From an uncultured bacterium (GTDB lineage: Bacteria; Planctomycetota; Phycisphaerae; Phycisphaerales; UBA1924), in the NCBI GenBank assembly GCA_903834785.1, contig CAILKP010000099.1, forward strand, positions 1 through 48,037: DNA of 48,037 bases, written 5' to 3'. Positions 1 to 10,402 of this stretch are shown one piece after another; position 1 is the stretch's first letter, and every line of letters starts with the position of its first letter. Both the position numbers and the translations under genes were made by a program. Under the pieces are notes generated by a model. It was given only the letters and a program-made list of their open reading frames with translations, ran no database searches and had not been told where the DNA came from.

Positions 1-381
<381 letters not shown>

Positions 382-482
382 ACGCTTCTACCTTGCTCGG
401 AAACATGAAACCAGCTGCTTGAACTCGAGCAAAGAGGAAGCGGCGGCGATCCGAAGAGCTTTCCCAACGGTGGGTCGGCTAC

Positions 483-505
483 GCCTAGATCAGTCAATGC
501 TAGGC
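483..505. repeat. Inverted repeat upstream of the RRM gene
   Basis: GCCTAG at 483-488 is matched by CTAGGC at 500-505 across an 11-base loop. It lies about 100 bases before the RRM start codon, inside the 252-base gap between the enoyl-CoA hydratase gene and the RRM gene. It could be an operator or a 5'-leader hairpin. I see no other clear structure in this gap. Confidence 0.35.
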
Positions 506-633
506 CGCCCGCTGCTGTGGAGCGGTGGTGGGGTAAGAACCCTATTGAGCGGCGGCGTGGTGAAGGTGCACCGCGCGGGGTGCGAACGCACAAGAAAGGC
601 GGTTTTTGACCCGGCATTGACGCTTTGAACGGT

Positions 634-1377
634 TTAGCCGCCCATTTTGGCACGCAGCATCGCCTGCGAGGCCGGCATGTTCAGCACGGAAGCGGAGAGC
701 AGTGCCGCCCGGCGGAGGAGAGCTTCATCGAGCGAGCCGTCGAGTTCGTTGAGCAGGCCCTTGGTTGCGGCCAGCGCGTGCGGGGCGGCGGTGGCCAGCC
801 TTTGGGCGATCTTCTCGGCGTCGGCTTCCATGGCCTCGCGGCTCTCGAGGACCTGGGAGACAAGCCCTGCTGCCGCGGCTTCGCGGCCTGTCATGAGGCC
901 GCCGGAAAGCAGGATTTGTCGTGCCTTGCCGAAGCCGACCTTTTTGCAGAGCCAGGGGGCGACGACGGCCGGGCAGACGCCCATGTCGACCTCGGGGAAG
1001 CCCATCTTGCTCTCGGCATGGGTGATGGCCAGATCGCAGACGGTCACGAGTCCGCAGCCGCCGCCGATAGCTGCGCCGTTGGCGACGGCCAGCGTGATGC
1101 AGGGGAGTTTGCGGAGTTTGAGGGTCAGCAAGGCGAGATCGGTGAGGAGTTTCTCAGACAGCGGCGCGTTGCCGAGCACGGCCTTGAGGTCCATGCCGGC
1201 GCAGAAGACCTTGCCCGCGCCGGTGATGATGCAGCACGTCACATCGGTCCGGGTCGCCAGAGCGTCGACATTGCTGTGGAGCGACTCGAGCAGGTCCAGG
1301 GACAGCGCGTTGCGGACCTCGGGGCGGTTGAACGTGAGGCGGGCGATGGGGCCGTCGAAGGTGAGGGTCGAGAGCAT
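634..1377 (-). CDS. Enoyl-CoA hydratase/isomerase family protein
   Basis: This 247-residue protein has the crotonase fold throughout: an oxyanion-hole segment (VFCAGMDLKAV), the GGGCGL turn with CDLAI, then GFPEVDMGVCPAV. Family members act on CoA thioesters in the cytoplasm. The first catalytic Glu of classical hydratases (GGGCE-type) is Gly here, while the second Glu (in FPEV) is kept. That pattern, with PAVVAPWL following, resembles methylglutaconyl-CoA hydratase-like (LiuC-type) members of leucine or isoprenoid breakdown more than FadB-type hydratases. The start at 1377 gives the normal N-terminus (MLSTLTFDGPIARLTFNRP); the frame stays open to 1452 but the extra residues look non-coding. 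No strong ribosome site is visible. No other acyl-CoA genes are adjacent. Confidence 0.88.
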   Translation of the reverse strand: MLSTLTFDGPIARLTFNRPEVRNALSLDLLESLHSNVDALATRTDVTCCIITGAGKVFCAGMDLKAVLGNAPLSEKLLTDLALLTLKLRKLPCITLAVANGAAIGGGCGLVTVCDLAITHAESKMGFPEVDMGVCPAVVAPWLCKKVGFGKARQILLSGGLMTGREAAAAGLVSQVLESREAMEADAEKIAQRLATAAPHALAATKGLLNELDGSLDEALLRRAALLSASVLNMPASQAMLRAKMGG

Positions 1378-1535
1378 GCAGGAACATAGCCCCGGCGCGG
1401 GTGCGAATGGACAACCCCGAGGCGAGTTCCGAACGCCTGGGTGTGCCAGCATCGTGAGCCGGGGCTACTTTCATCGCACGCGGAAACTCAACTGTTGGAA
1501 GATCCGCAACGTAGAAACTCAACTGGGAGCAACCC

Positions 1536-1931
1536 ATGATCACCCTCGCCGATGCCCGCCGCATCATCGCCGCCGCCGAAGCCAAGTCCGTCGCCATCGG
1601 CCAGCCGATGAACATTGCCGTTGCCGATGCCGGGGGCAACCTGGTGGCGCACGTCCGCATGGACAACGCGTGGATCGGGTCGATCGATATCTCGATCAAG
1701 AAGGCGTACACCTCGCGGGCGTTTGACATCGCCACCAAGGACCTTGCCACGCACAGCCAGTCCGGCGGCCAGTTCTTCGGTATCAACGCCAGCAACGACG
1801 GCCGGATCATGATCTTCGCCGGCGGCATCCCGCTGAAGAAGAACGGCAAGGTTGTCGGTGCTGTCGGCGTCAGCGGCGGTTCTGGCGAGCAGGACCACGC
1901 GGTTGCCGAGGCCGGCGCGGCGGCGTTCTGA
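1536..1931 (+). CDS. GlcG/HbpS family heme-binding-like protein (DUF336)
   Basis: The 131-residue protein matches the GlcG/HbpS family over its whole length: an N-terminal helix (LADARRIIAAAEAKS), the core MNIAVADAGGNLVAHVRMD, then a Gly-rich C-terminal segment (GAVGVSGGSGEQDHAVAEAG). HbpS of Streptomyces is an extracellular heme-binding sensor partner and GlcG is encoded with glycolate oxidase, but this protein has no signal peptide and neither partner is next to it. GGGAG lies 6 bases before the ATG. The gene is divergent from the enoyl-CoA hydratase and convergent with the histidine kinase. The family is recognised with confidence; the ligand is not known. Confidence 0.87.
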   Translation: MITLADARRIIAAAEAKSVAIGQPMNIAVADAGGNLVAHVRMDNAWIGSIDISIKKAYTSRAFDIATKDLATHSQSGGQFFGINASNDGRIMIFAGGIPLKKNGKVVGAVGVSGGSGEQDHAVAEAGAAAF

Positions 1932-1948
1932 GCGACGGAGATTCGTGC

Positions 1949-4759
<2,811 letters not shown>

Positions 4760-4760
4760 A

Positions 4761-5807
4761 TCAGTCGCCCTCCACGGCTGCTATGGCGTTCTTTCCATCA
4801 GCGGTTCCGCTAAGCTGTCCGACCTGGCGGAGCACCCGATCTGTGGTCGCAACTACTTCCCGAAGCGAGCCGCGCGGGCCGAGGAAGGCCTGCTGGTCCT
4901 GACGACCGAGCATCCGGATACCGTCGGTGAGCGCCTGGCGGAACTCCTCGGAGGTGATCCGCTGCCGTGCCGCCATGATCCGGTACGACTCCTCGGGGTG
5001 TTCTGCCGCGTAATCCTGAGCCCGGTGGAACGCGCGGTGAAACGCGGCTACATCCTTGCCGCGTGTCCGCAGCGTTTTCTCGTCGAAGGAGAGCACATCG
5101 ACCACTTCGCCGGGAATTGACTGGCTTGTGAAGATCGCGTGACCGGTGCCGGTGCGCTGGATCTCCAGTGACATCGGCGGATAGGTGACGACCGCGGCGA
5201 CCTCCCCGCTGGCCAGGGCCTTTGGCATGTCGATGCTGGCGAGGTGGACCACCTCCACATCCTCCCACGCGAGCCCGGACTGTTCCAGTGCGCGTGAGAG
5301 CACGAACGCGTTGAGCGATCCGTTCTCGATGCCCACCTTTTTTCCGGCCAGGACGCTCACGCCATCGATGCCGGGTCCTGCCAGGACCACATCTGCACCA
5401 TCGGAGAAGTCCACCACCATCGAGATCTGAGCCAGCCGGGTGCTCTGCTCGCGTGACTCGAGGACCTCCGTGACCGTGCCGAAGAACCCGTCGGCCTGTC
5501 CGCGCTCAAAGGCCCGACGGCAGTCGCCGAGCGAACTCAGTTCGAGAAGCCGGACATCAACGCCCTCCTCGGCGAAGAAGCCCTTCTCTCTGGCGAGGGT
5601 CGCAAACTCGTACCCCGGCCACGGGTTGATCGCGACGCGGAGCGGCTCTGACCGGGCTTGCCCCACACCACGCCACAGCAAGGAGCCCACGCACACGACC
5701 GCCAGAAGCAGGGAGGTGATCGCCGCGATGCCGCTGAGCGTGCTGCGGGGAACGATCCGCTCATTGTCAGCGGTCTGCGGCCTGGTGAGATCCGTCCGAT
5801 CCGTCAT
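4761..5807 (-). CDS. Membrane-anchored NitT/TauT-type substrate-binding protein
   Basis: The 348-residue protein has a short cytoplasmic tail, one membrane segment (about 24-45) with no evident cleavage site, then a periplasmic-binding-protein-like-II domain of the SsuA/NMT1/THI5 type from residue 54 ([21 protein letters not shown], followed by [10 protein letters not shown] and [13 protein letters not shown]). Homologs bind nitrate, sulfonates, taurine or pyrimidine precursors; the ligand cannot be read from sequence. No ABC permease or ATPase lies nearby. The next gene on the same strand is a histidine kinase whose ribosome site lies within this gene's end. I infer that this protein works as a tethered ligand detector for the kinase, although a transporter elsewhere could still use it. 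AAGAG precedes the ATG by 7 bases and is part of a perfect palindrome. Confidence 0.88.
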   Translation of the reverse strand: MTDRTDLTRPQTADNERIVPRSTLSGIAAITSLLLAVVCVGSLLWRGVGQARSEPLRVAINPWPGYEFATLAREKGFFAEEGVDVRLLELSSLGDCRRAFERGQADGFFGTVTEVLESREQSTRLAQISMVVDFSDGADVVLAGPGIDGVSVLAGKKVGIENGSLNAFVLSRALEQSGLAWEDVEVVHLASIDMPKALASGEVAAVVTYPPMSLEIQRTGTGHAIFTSQSIPGEVVDVLSFDEKTLRTRGKDVAAFHRAFHRAQDYAAEHPEESYRIMAARQRITSEEFRQALTDGIRMLGRQDQQAFLGPRGSLREVVATTDRVLRQVGQLSGTADGKNAIAAVEGD

Positions 5808-5814
5808 GTGTCGG

Positions 5815-5828
5815 CTCTTTTAAAAGAG
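5815..5828. promoter_or_regulatory. Perfect 14-bp palindrome over the ribosome site of the binding-protein gene
   Basis: CTCTTTTAAAAGAG reads identically on both strands. It lies 8 to 21 bases before the binding-protein ATG at 5807 and contains its AAGAG Shine-Dalgarno. It could be an operator, or a fold that hides the ribosome site. Confidence 0.5.
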
Positions 5829-5836
5829 TGAACGTC

Positions 5837-5862
5837 TCCGGAACCAATCCGTGGGTTCCGGA
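5837..5862. repeat. 9-bp inverted repeat upstream of the binding-protein/kinase operon
   Basis: TCCGGAACC (5837-5845) and GGTTCCGGA (5854-5862) pair perfectly around an 8-base loop. The repeat sits 9 bases above the palindrome at 5815-5828. The two together look like a regulatory region for the operon. The rest of the gap up to 6030 shows no feature I can name. Confidence 0.45.
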
Positions 5863-6030
5863 AGGTGTCACCATCGAGCCGAACATTGCGTGAATTCCCC
5901 AGCCGTGATCCGGAGGATCTGGCTGGCGGATTATCGGGAGTCGCATTCCGAACTGTCCGGAGGAGGGGTTCGGGGTTTTTCCCGGGGCGGGGCGTTATTC
6001 GGACCTTTCCGTGCGATGTTTGGTGCGGCG

Positions 6031-6351
6031 TCAGAGCCCGCGAGTATCCCGCCCGGGAACCCGCCCGGCGGCGGCGTTTGCCTTCATGGCCCGGATCGCC
6101 GCCCGGCAGCCCAGAAAGGTGCCGTCGAGGTTGGTCTCATGCACGGCCCGCCATGCCGCCAGCGAAGCATGCTCCGGATCGTGGGCGATGGGTGCGGGCG
6201 GCGGCGAGTCTGCTAGGAGTTCCGATCCTGGCCCAAAGCCCGTGGTTCCCGCGTTGTTGACCAGCACGTCCAGGTGGCCGAAGGTCGCCAGAACCCGCTC
6301 GATGGCGGCGGCCCAGTCGGCCTCGCGGCGGGCGTCCAGCCGGAGGTACAT
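6031..6351 (-). pseudogene. Short-chain dehydrogenase (SDR) fragment
   Basis: About 85 residues match the middle of an SDR: the strand MYLRLDAR, helix D (ADWAAAIERVLATFG), HLDVLVNNAGTTGFGPG with the NNAG motif, then EHASLAAWRAVHETNLDGTFLGCRAAIRAMKA. The N-terminal TGxxxGxG cofactor loop and the C-terminal half with the catalytic Ser and YxxxK are absent. After the AIRAMK helix the frame continues into unrelated residues (GRVPGRDTRGL). An SDR of about 250 residues cannot work from this piece, so I call it a remnant truncated at both ends. A second relic, from the opposite strand, lies beside it. Confidence 0.75.
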
Positions 6352-6427
6352 GGCGCCTTGGCCGATCGTCAGTGCCTGGCGACTGCTGTGCTGTGCTCGG
6401 TAGCGGCTGTGGTCGGCACGGTGTCCG

Positions 6428-6507
6428 GCGCGACGTCGGTCGGTGAAGGCACGATCGACGGCACGGACTTCATCGCGTTCATCAACGCGTTTGCGATCGG
6501 ATGCTGA
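6428..6507 (+). pseudogene. Relic of the C-terminus of a GC-type dockerin protein
   Basis: The plus strand encodes GTIDGTDFIAFINAFAIGC followed by TGA. This is the last dockerin-like repeat seen intact at the end of the secreted protein at 45224-46285 (GTIDGTDFIEFINAFAAGC). The DNA is also clearly similar. Upstream of about 6428 the frame loses all similarity and no secreted protein precedes it, so only the tail survives. It abuts the SDR fragment, with a junction between about 6355 and 6428, and ends 16 bases before the anti-sigma gene's stop. Confidence 0.65.
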
Positions 6508-6522
6508 ACGCCCAGCGGCCGC

Positions 6523-7572
6523 TTACGCCGGCGGTGTGACTTCGGGAGCGAGCACAATCGAATCGATGATCATTGGCTGTTCCAGCGGCGTGACCTCGAT
6601 GAGCCGGACCCTGCCGAGTTGTCGTTCAAATGTCCGCAGCCCGTTGACGCGGCCGGCGGCACGCTGGTCCGGCTTGCCACCGGCTTCAGAGCCGGTCGGG
6701 ACATCCATGAACACCAGCACCTCACGGCCGTTGACACGTGCCAGCAGCATGCCGACATATCCGCCCAGTGACTTGCTGTAGCTCCATCCCGCCAGCGTTG
6801 TGCTTGCCGGCAGGCCCGCGGGTTGCATCGGCTGTCTGAATCGCTTGCCGGTCCACTCGGCAAACGCCTCGTTCGTGGTGCACACCTCGCTGGGCACGAA
6901 GCCCAGTTCGACCTGCTCGCGATAGTCCATCGCCATGAGCTCAGGGCGGGAGAACCGGGTGGTATTGTCGCCGGCCATGATCCCTGAGAGCCAGACCGCC
7001 CCGACGATGCCGATGGCCGCGGCCACCGTAGAGATCATCGCCAGACGGAGAGTGGCCGAATGGCGGAACAGCGGCCTGGTTGCGGCATGCGGTTCAGACT
7101 CAGTTTCCTCCAGTACTGCGACTGGAGCTGTCGTTGCGGTCTCAGCGGCGGCGTCGAGCCGCACCGGCGGCGAAGAGGCCTGCACTGCGTAAAGCTCGCG
7201 CAGTGACGCGTCGATCCGCTGCTGGAGGGTGACCTCTGCGGCCAGTGCCGGATCAGCGGCGAGTTCCCGCTCGAACGATGCAGCATCCTCCGGCGACAGT
7301 GCGCCGTCGAGATACGCATCCAGGTTGTTCGCGGCGGGGCTCATCGAAGCGGCCTGAGTTTGTTTCGACCCGAGGGTTCCGTCCGGATTCAGGGCGTTCT
7401 GAAAATGGGGGGCAAGCGGGGGCGGGAGGGGCGGGAGGGGCGGGAGGGGTGGGAGGGGTGGGAGGGGTGGGGGCGGTTGGCTGGGGTGAGCGGGGGGAGT
7501 CAGAGGCGGATTGGTCGCTGGGGTCGGGTCTTGTGGCTCGCCATTTGGGCCGTCGGTGCGGTGGGTGCTCAT
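6523..7572 (-). CDS. Anti-sigma factor-like single-pass membrane protein
   Basis: The 349-residue protein has a Pro-rich head (17-54), a short helical domain (about 80-128: LDAYLDGALSPEDAASFERELAAD region) typical of anti-sigma factors of planctomycetes, a membrane segment (about 175-198) and an extracytoplasmic domain of about 150 residues that I do not recognise. The helical domain lacks the HxxxCxxC zinc motif. The ATG overlaps the sigma-factor stop by four bases (ATGA), the standard sigma/anti-sigma arrangement, so it probably holds that sigma factor at the membrane until an envelope signal arrives. The Pro-rich head comes from a 9-bp tandem repeat. An internal start at 7344 would remove that head and cannot be excluded. 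Confidence 0.8.
   Translation of the reverse strand: MSTHRTDGPNGEPQDPTPATNPPLTPPAHPSQPPPPLPPLPPLPPLPPLPPPLAPHFQNALNPDGTLGSKQTQAASMSPAANNLDAYLDGALSPEDAASFERELAADPALAAEVTLQQRIDASLRELYAVQASSPPVRLDAAAETATTAPVAVLEETESEPHAATRPLFRHSATLRLAMISTVAAAIGIVGAVWLSGIMAGDNTTRFSRPELMAMDYREQVELGFVPSEVCTTNEAFAEWTGKRFRQPMQPAGLPASTTLAGWSYSKSLGGYVGMLLARVNGREVLVFMDVPTGSEAGGKPDQRAAGRVNGLRTFERQLGRVRLIEVTPLEQPMIIDSIVLAPEVTPPA
7424..7468. repeat. Five tandem 9-bp G-rich units in the anti-sigma gene
   Basis: The plus strand reads GGGAGGGG followed by C or T, five times in a row, flanked by further G runs (7407-7423 and 7469-7488). On the coding minus strand each unit adds three residues (Leu-Pro-Pro). Changes in copy number would keep the frame. 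Many closely spaced runs of three or more G make a G-quadruplex on the plus strand likely. Confidence 0.9.
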
Positions 7573-8273
7573 CGCTGCACCCCCGTTTCATCGGGTGATT
7601 TGACCGCGGACGTCACCTGCACGCTCACGGCGGCCTTCGGTTGCACGGTGCTGTCTGCCAGCCGCCGCCGCAGATAGCCGCGTGATCGGAACACGTGGCT
7701 CATGGCGGTGGATTCGGGGATCTGCAGGATGGCGGCGATCGCCTGGTATGGCAGGCCGCCGACGACCCGGAGCAGCAGGCAGGACCGCGGGACATCGTCG
7801 AGCCCGGCGAGCGCTTCGGTCAGGGCTCCAATGTTCACGCCGGTGTTCCCGTCGAGGTCCGACTGGCCGTCGCTGGTGGGCCGAACGGTCGCACTCGGTT
7901 CTGGCACGGTGCCGGTTTCGGTGAGCATCGACCCGATCCGCTTGCGCTTGCGAGTCGCGTTGAGCGCCACGTTGCGGGTGATCTGGCCCATCCATGCTTC
8001 AAAGCTCGTTCCCGGCGAGAAGGTGCTGAACTTGGCCAGCCCGATCATGGCCGCATCCTGCACGACATCATCCGCCTCGGTTCTGTCGCCGGTTACGGCG
8101 GCGGCGACGAGCCACATGCGGCCGCGGGCGACTTCAAACAGACGCAGAAACTCGGCTCGATCCGCGGCACTGACCGATGCCAGGCCGCGCGCAACCACAC
8201 CCCGAGCGCTTCCGCCCGTCATGGCCGCACCCTCACCCGCGGCAGCATTCGCCGAGTCCGCACGATCGTCCAT
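7569..8273 (-). CDS. ECF-type RNA polymerase sigma factor
   Basis: The 234-residue protein has region 2 (about 40-112), with the DDVVQDAAMIGLAKF core-binding helix and the TSFEAWMGQITRNVALN helix, a variable linker, then region 4 (about 155-207) with LPYQAIAAILQIPESTAMSHVFRSR as helix-turn-helix. Region 3 is absent, as in ECF factors. It would direct RNA polymerase to a small regulon under control of the overlapping anti-sigma gene. An alternative ATG at 8222 has a better ribosome site (GAGGG) and would remove 17 residues without similarity to the family. No promoter motif shared with nearby genes was seen, so its targets are unknown. Confidence 0.92.
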   Translation of the reverse strand: MDDRADSANAAAGEGAAMTGGSARGVVARGLASVSAADRAEFLRLFEVARGRMWLVAAAVTGDRTEADDVVQDAAMIGLAKFSTFSPGTSFEAWMGQITRNVALNATRKRKRIGSMLTETGTVPEPSATVRPTSDGQSDLDGNTGVNIGALTEALAGLDDVPRSCLLLRVVGGLPYQAIAAILQIPESTAMSHVFRSRGYLRRRLADSTVQPKAAVSVQVTSAVKSPDETGVQR

Positions 8274-8849
8274 GTTGTCCAGCCACAGTCCGTCGATTCT
8301 GTTCTGTTTAAGGCATCAGTCTGGGCCATCCACCCCGGCGGTCATACAGCAGGTTAGCAACGCTCGGCCCCAAGCCAGATCGAGGCGGTGATGACCGAGC
8401 ATCCGTGGCGGATCTTCGTTCAATCGTGAGCCGCAGGTTCTCACCCACGGCACACCGCTGCGGCGACTCCTCCCTTTCCGGAGCGCCGCCGGCGATCTCC
8501 TACCGGCCCGGCCACCTCCACTCCATCCAAGGTGGCACCTTGGGGAAGCGGGGCGGCTATCGCGTTGACCCGACCGATGCAGGGGCCATGCTGGAAGCGC
8601 CGGTTTGCTCGGCGGCCATGGCATCTGCAGGCGGATGGATCTCCGTCTGCTCTCGCGTTGCGTGCGGTGGCGAGTTGGGCTCGCCGCCGCACATCATGTA
8701 ATGTGCGAGCAGTGGTTGTGTATTGCACGCGAGGGGCAAATGCTCGGGGATCGCCGTGCCAGAGGGCTGATAACGGCGGCCTGCGGGCAGTCTTGCCCAT
8801 CTTGCCAGCGGGCCGGGGCGGGAGCGCAGTCGCCTGCTTACTGCCCGGC
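8274..8849. other. 576-base stretch without a convincing gene
   Basis: Short open frames here lack family resemblance and a good start. The only clear structure is a strong hairpin at 8662-8692. The stretch lies between the start of the sigma-factor gene and the end of rnc, so the sigma-factor promoter should be in its left part, but I cannot point to -35/-10 boxes. Confidence 0.5.
8662..8692. repeat. 13-bp stem hairpin
   Basis: GTGCGGTGGCGAG (8662-8674) pairs with CTCGCCGCCGCAC (8680-8692) across a TTGGG loop; one pair is G-U on the plus-strand RNA and A-C on the minus-strand RNA. No T run follows on either strand, so it is not a standard intrinsic terminator. It lies about 160 bases beyond the rnc stop and might stabilise the end of the rnc message. 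Confidence 0.5.
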
Positions 8850-9641
8850 TCACTCAGCCGCTGGTGCCGCGATTTGCTCGCTGTGCAGGGCGGTCTGCCC
8901 GTTGCTGCTTTCGGTTTGCTCGGGTGTCTGGGCGATCGGCTTGGCCACACCGTGCTCATCGAGGAGCCCGAGTTCCTGGAGGGCCTTCATGGCCGCGGCT
9001 TGCTCGGCGGCTTTCTTGCTCTGGCCGGTGGCGGTGCCGAAGCGACGCTCGCCCATCTGGACGCAGATCTCGAAAGTCTTGCTGTGGTCCGGGCCGGTCT
9101 GGCTGATGATGGCGTACGTCGGCTGGCTCAGCCCGCCCTGCTGGGCGTGCTGCTGGACGAGCGACTTGTAGTTTTCCTGGTGTCCGCTGCCGAAGGCGGC
9201 TTCTATCCGCGGCTTGATCAGCGGGATCAGGAAGTGCTCGACGACCGTCAGGCCACCATCGAGGTACAGGGCCCCGATGACGCTCTCGAGAATGGCTGCG
9301 CCCAGACTGACGGGCAGGTGGCCGTTGCTTCGCATGCCCTTGCCGAGTTCGAGGTACTGGACCAGGCCGATCTGCTTGGCAATGGCGGCACAGGACTGGC
9401 GCGAGACGACCGAGGACTTGATCTTGGTCATCTCGCCTTCAAGAAGGTCCGGATAACTTCGGAAGACTTGATCGCAGGTGATGACGCCCAGCACGGCATC
9501 GCCAAGAAACTCCAGCCGCTCGTTGCTGCGAACGCGAGCATCGGCGACCGAGGAGTGCCTGAGCGCGAGCTCGAGGAGTTCCGCGTTGCGGAACTGATAG
9601 CCAAGGAGTTGTTCGACTGCGTTCCTCGCTTCAGATGTCAT
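8850..9641 (-). CDS. rnc: Ribonuclease III
   Basis: RNase III cuts double-stranded RNA, for example in rRNA precursors. This 263-residue form has the catalytic domain (about 5-150) with the signature NERLEFLGD (40-48), giving Glu44 and Asp48, and Glu68 in EGEMTK. Glu119 lies in ESVIGALYLDGG. A double-stranded RNA-binding domain follows (about 155-225; NYKSLVQQHAQQG to GQSKKAAEQAAAMKALQELG) and then a 38-residue Gln/Thr-rich tail. One departure: the Asp usually found three residues before the last catalytic Glu (A-D-x-x-E-A) is Ala116 here. The start at 9641 gives the normal N-terminus, although the frame is open to 9770. No strong ribosome site is seen. The partner rRNA gene at the window's end is a plausible substrate. 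Confidence 0.93.
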   Translation of the reverse strand: MTSEARNAVEQLLGYQFRNAELLELALRHSSVADARVRSNERLEFLGDAVLGVITCDQVFRSYPDLLEGEMTKIKSSVVSRQSCAAIAKQIGLVQYLELGKGMRSNGHLPVSLGAAILESVIGALYLDGGLTVVEHFLIPLIKPRIEAAFGSGHQENYKSLVQQHAQQGGLSQPTYAIISQTGPDHSKTFEICVQMGERRFGTATGQSKKAAEQAAAMKALQELGLLDEHGVAKPIAQTPEQTESSNGQTALHSEQIAAPAAE

Positions 9642-10156
9642 AAAACCCGTACTAGTGCGGGAATCCGGAAGCGGCCGGAGGGCGAACCAATCGCCCACCG
9701 GCCGAGCCCGGCGGAACCCGAAAACCACGATCAAGACAGGCCAAGCATCGGTCCAAAGAACCCCGGTCATTGCCTGTTACGGCGCAGACTAGGCGTCAGG
9801 TCGGGCCTCGTCCCGGGATTGATCGGTGTTTTTGCCCTACAAACGGCTTGGCCTGGTGGAGTAAATCGAGCCGGGGATGTGGTAGCCGCCGCCGGCTCGA
9901 AGTGCCGGATTGGGGAGAGTTTGGGGACAGTTCGGACCGGTGGCCGGGTGCACGTCCGCAAGCTCGCCGGTCGTCCCCGTCAACCGCTCGCTTTTGGCCG
10001 CGGGCGGATGGGTTTGACTGGCCCCGGACTGATTTGCCGGGTATCATCTCGACCCACCACGGGCGACCCCGCCCTCGGTGGCTCTGTACGCACCGCAAGC
10101 CGTCCCCGGATTCCCATGCGGATCCGGCCTTCCTGACGGGACTTAGAGGACCGACT
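9642..10156. other. 515-base intergenic region between rnc and rpmH
   Basis: The divergent promoters of rnc and rpmH must lie here. For rpmH the best boxes are TTGACT (10014-10019) and TATCAT (10042-10047), but their 22-base spacing is too long for a standard promoter, so only the -10 is worth noting. I see no convincing coding frame, RNA gene or repeat. The long plus-strand frame across this region is the antisense of rnc extended by chance. Confidence 0.45.
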
Positions 10157-10309
10157 ATGCATTATCCACACCGTGTCAGCCGAGTGAAGCGCAAGCGGGC
10201 CATTGGTTTCCGCGCCCGTATGGCCACCAAGAACGGCCGCAAGCTGATCAACCGCAAGCGGGCCGCTGGCCGCTCGCTGAACGTCGCCGACAAGAAGCGC
10301 GGCTACTAA
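10157..10309 (+). CDS. rpmH: Large ribosomal subunit protein bL34
   Basis: The 50-residue, strongly basic protein contains the L34 core KRKRAIGFRARMATKNGRKL followed by INRKRAAGR. L34 is a late-assembling protein of the large ribosomal subunit. The usual N-terminus (MKRTxQPS) is replaced by MHYPHRVSRV, and about 10 residues extend past the common end. GAGG lies 7 bases before the ATG. In most bacteria rpmH sits with rnpA and dnaA; here the upstream neighbour is rnc and no rnpA-like frame follows. Confidence 0.95.
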   Translation: MHYPHRVSRVKRKRAIGFRARMATKNGRKLINRKRAAGRSLNVADKKRGY

Positions 10310-10402
10310 ATCCCTCGGCAGGCCTCGGCTCACACCGCGGCCGTGTCGAAGGATTGACCCGCCCTTCTCCTCACGCCGCCGCGGCATCGAGGAGGTGGCT
10401 GG

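Noticed and set aside
10014..10047. TTGACT and TATCAT as the rpmH promoter
   Set aside because: The 22-base spacing is outside the normal 16-18 range.
8532..10136. 534-codon plus-strand open frame
   Set aside because: It is the antisense of rnc extended on both sides; its residues show no family and rnc is unmistakable on the other strand.
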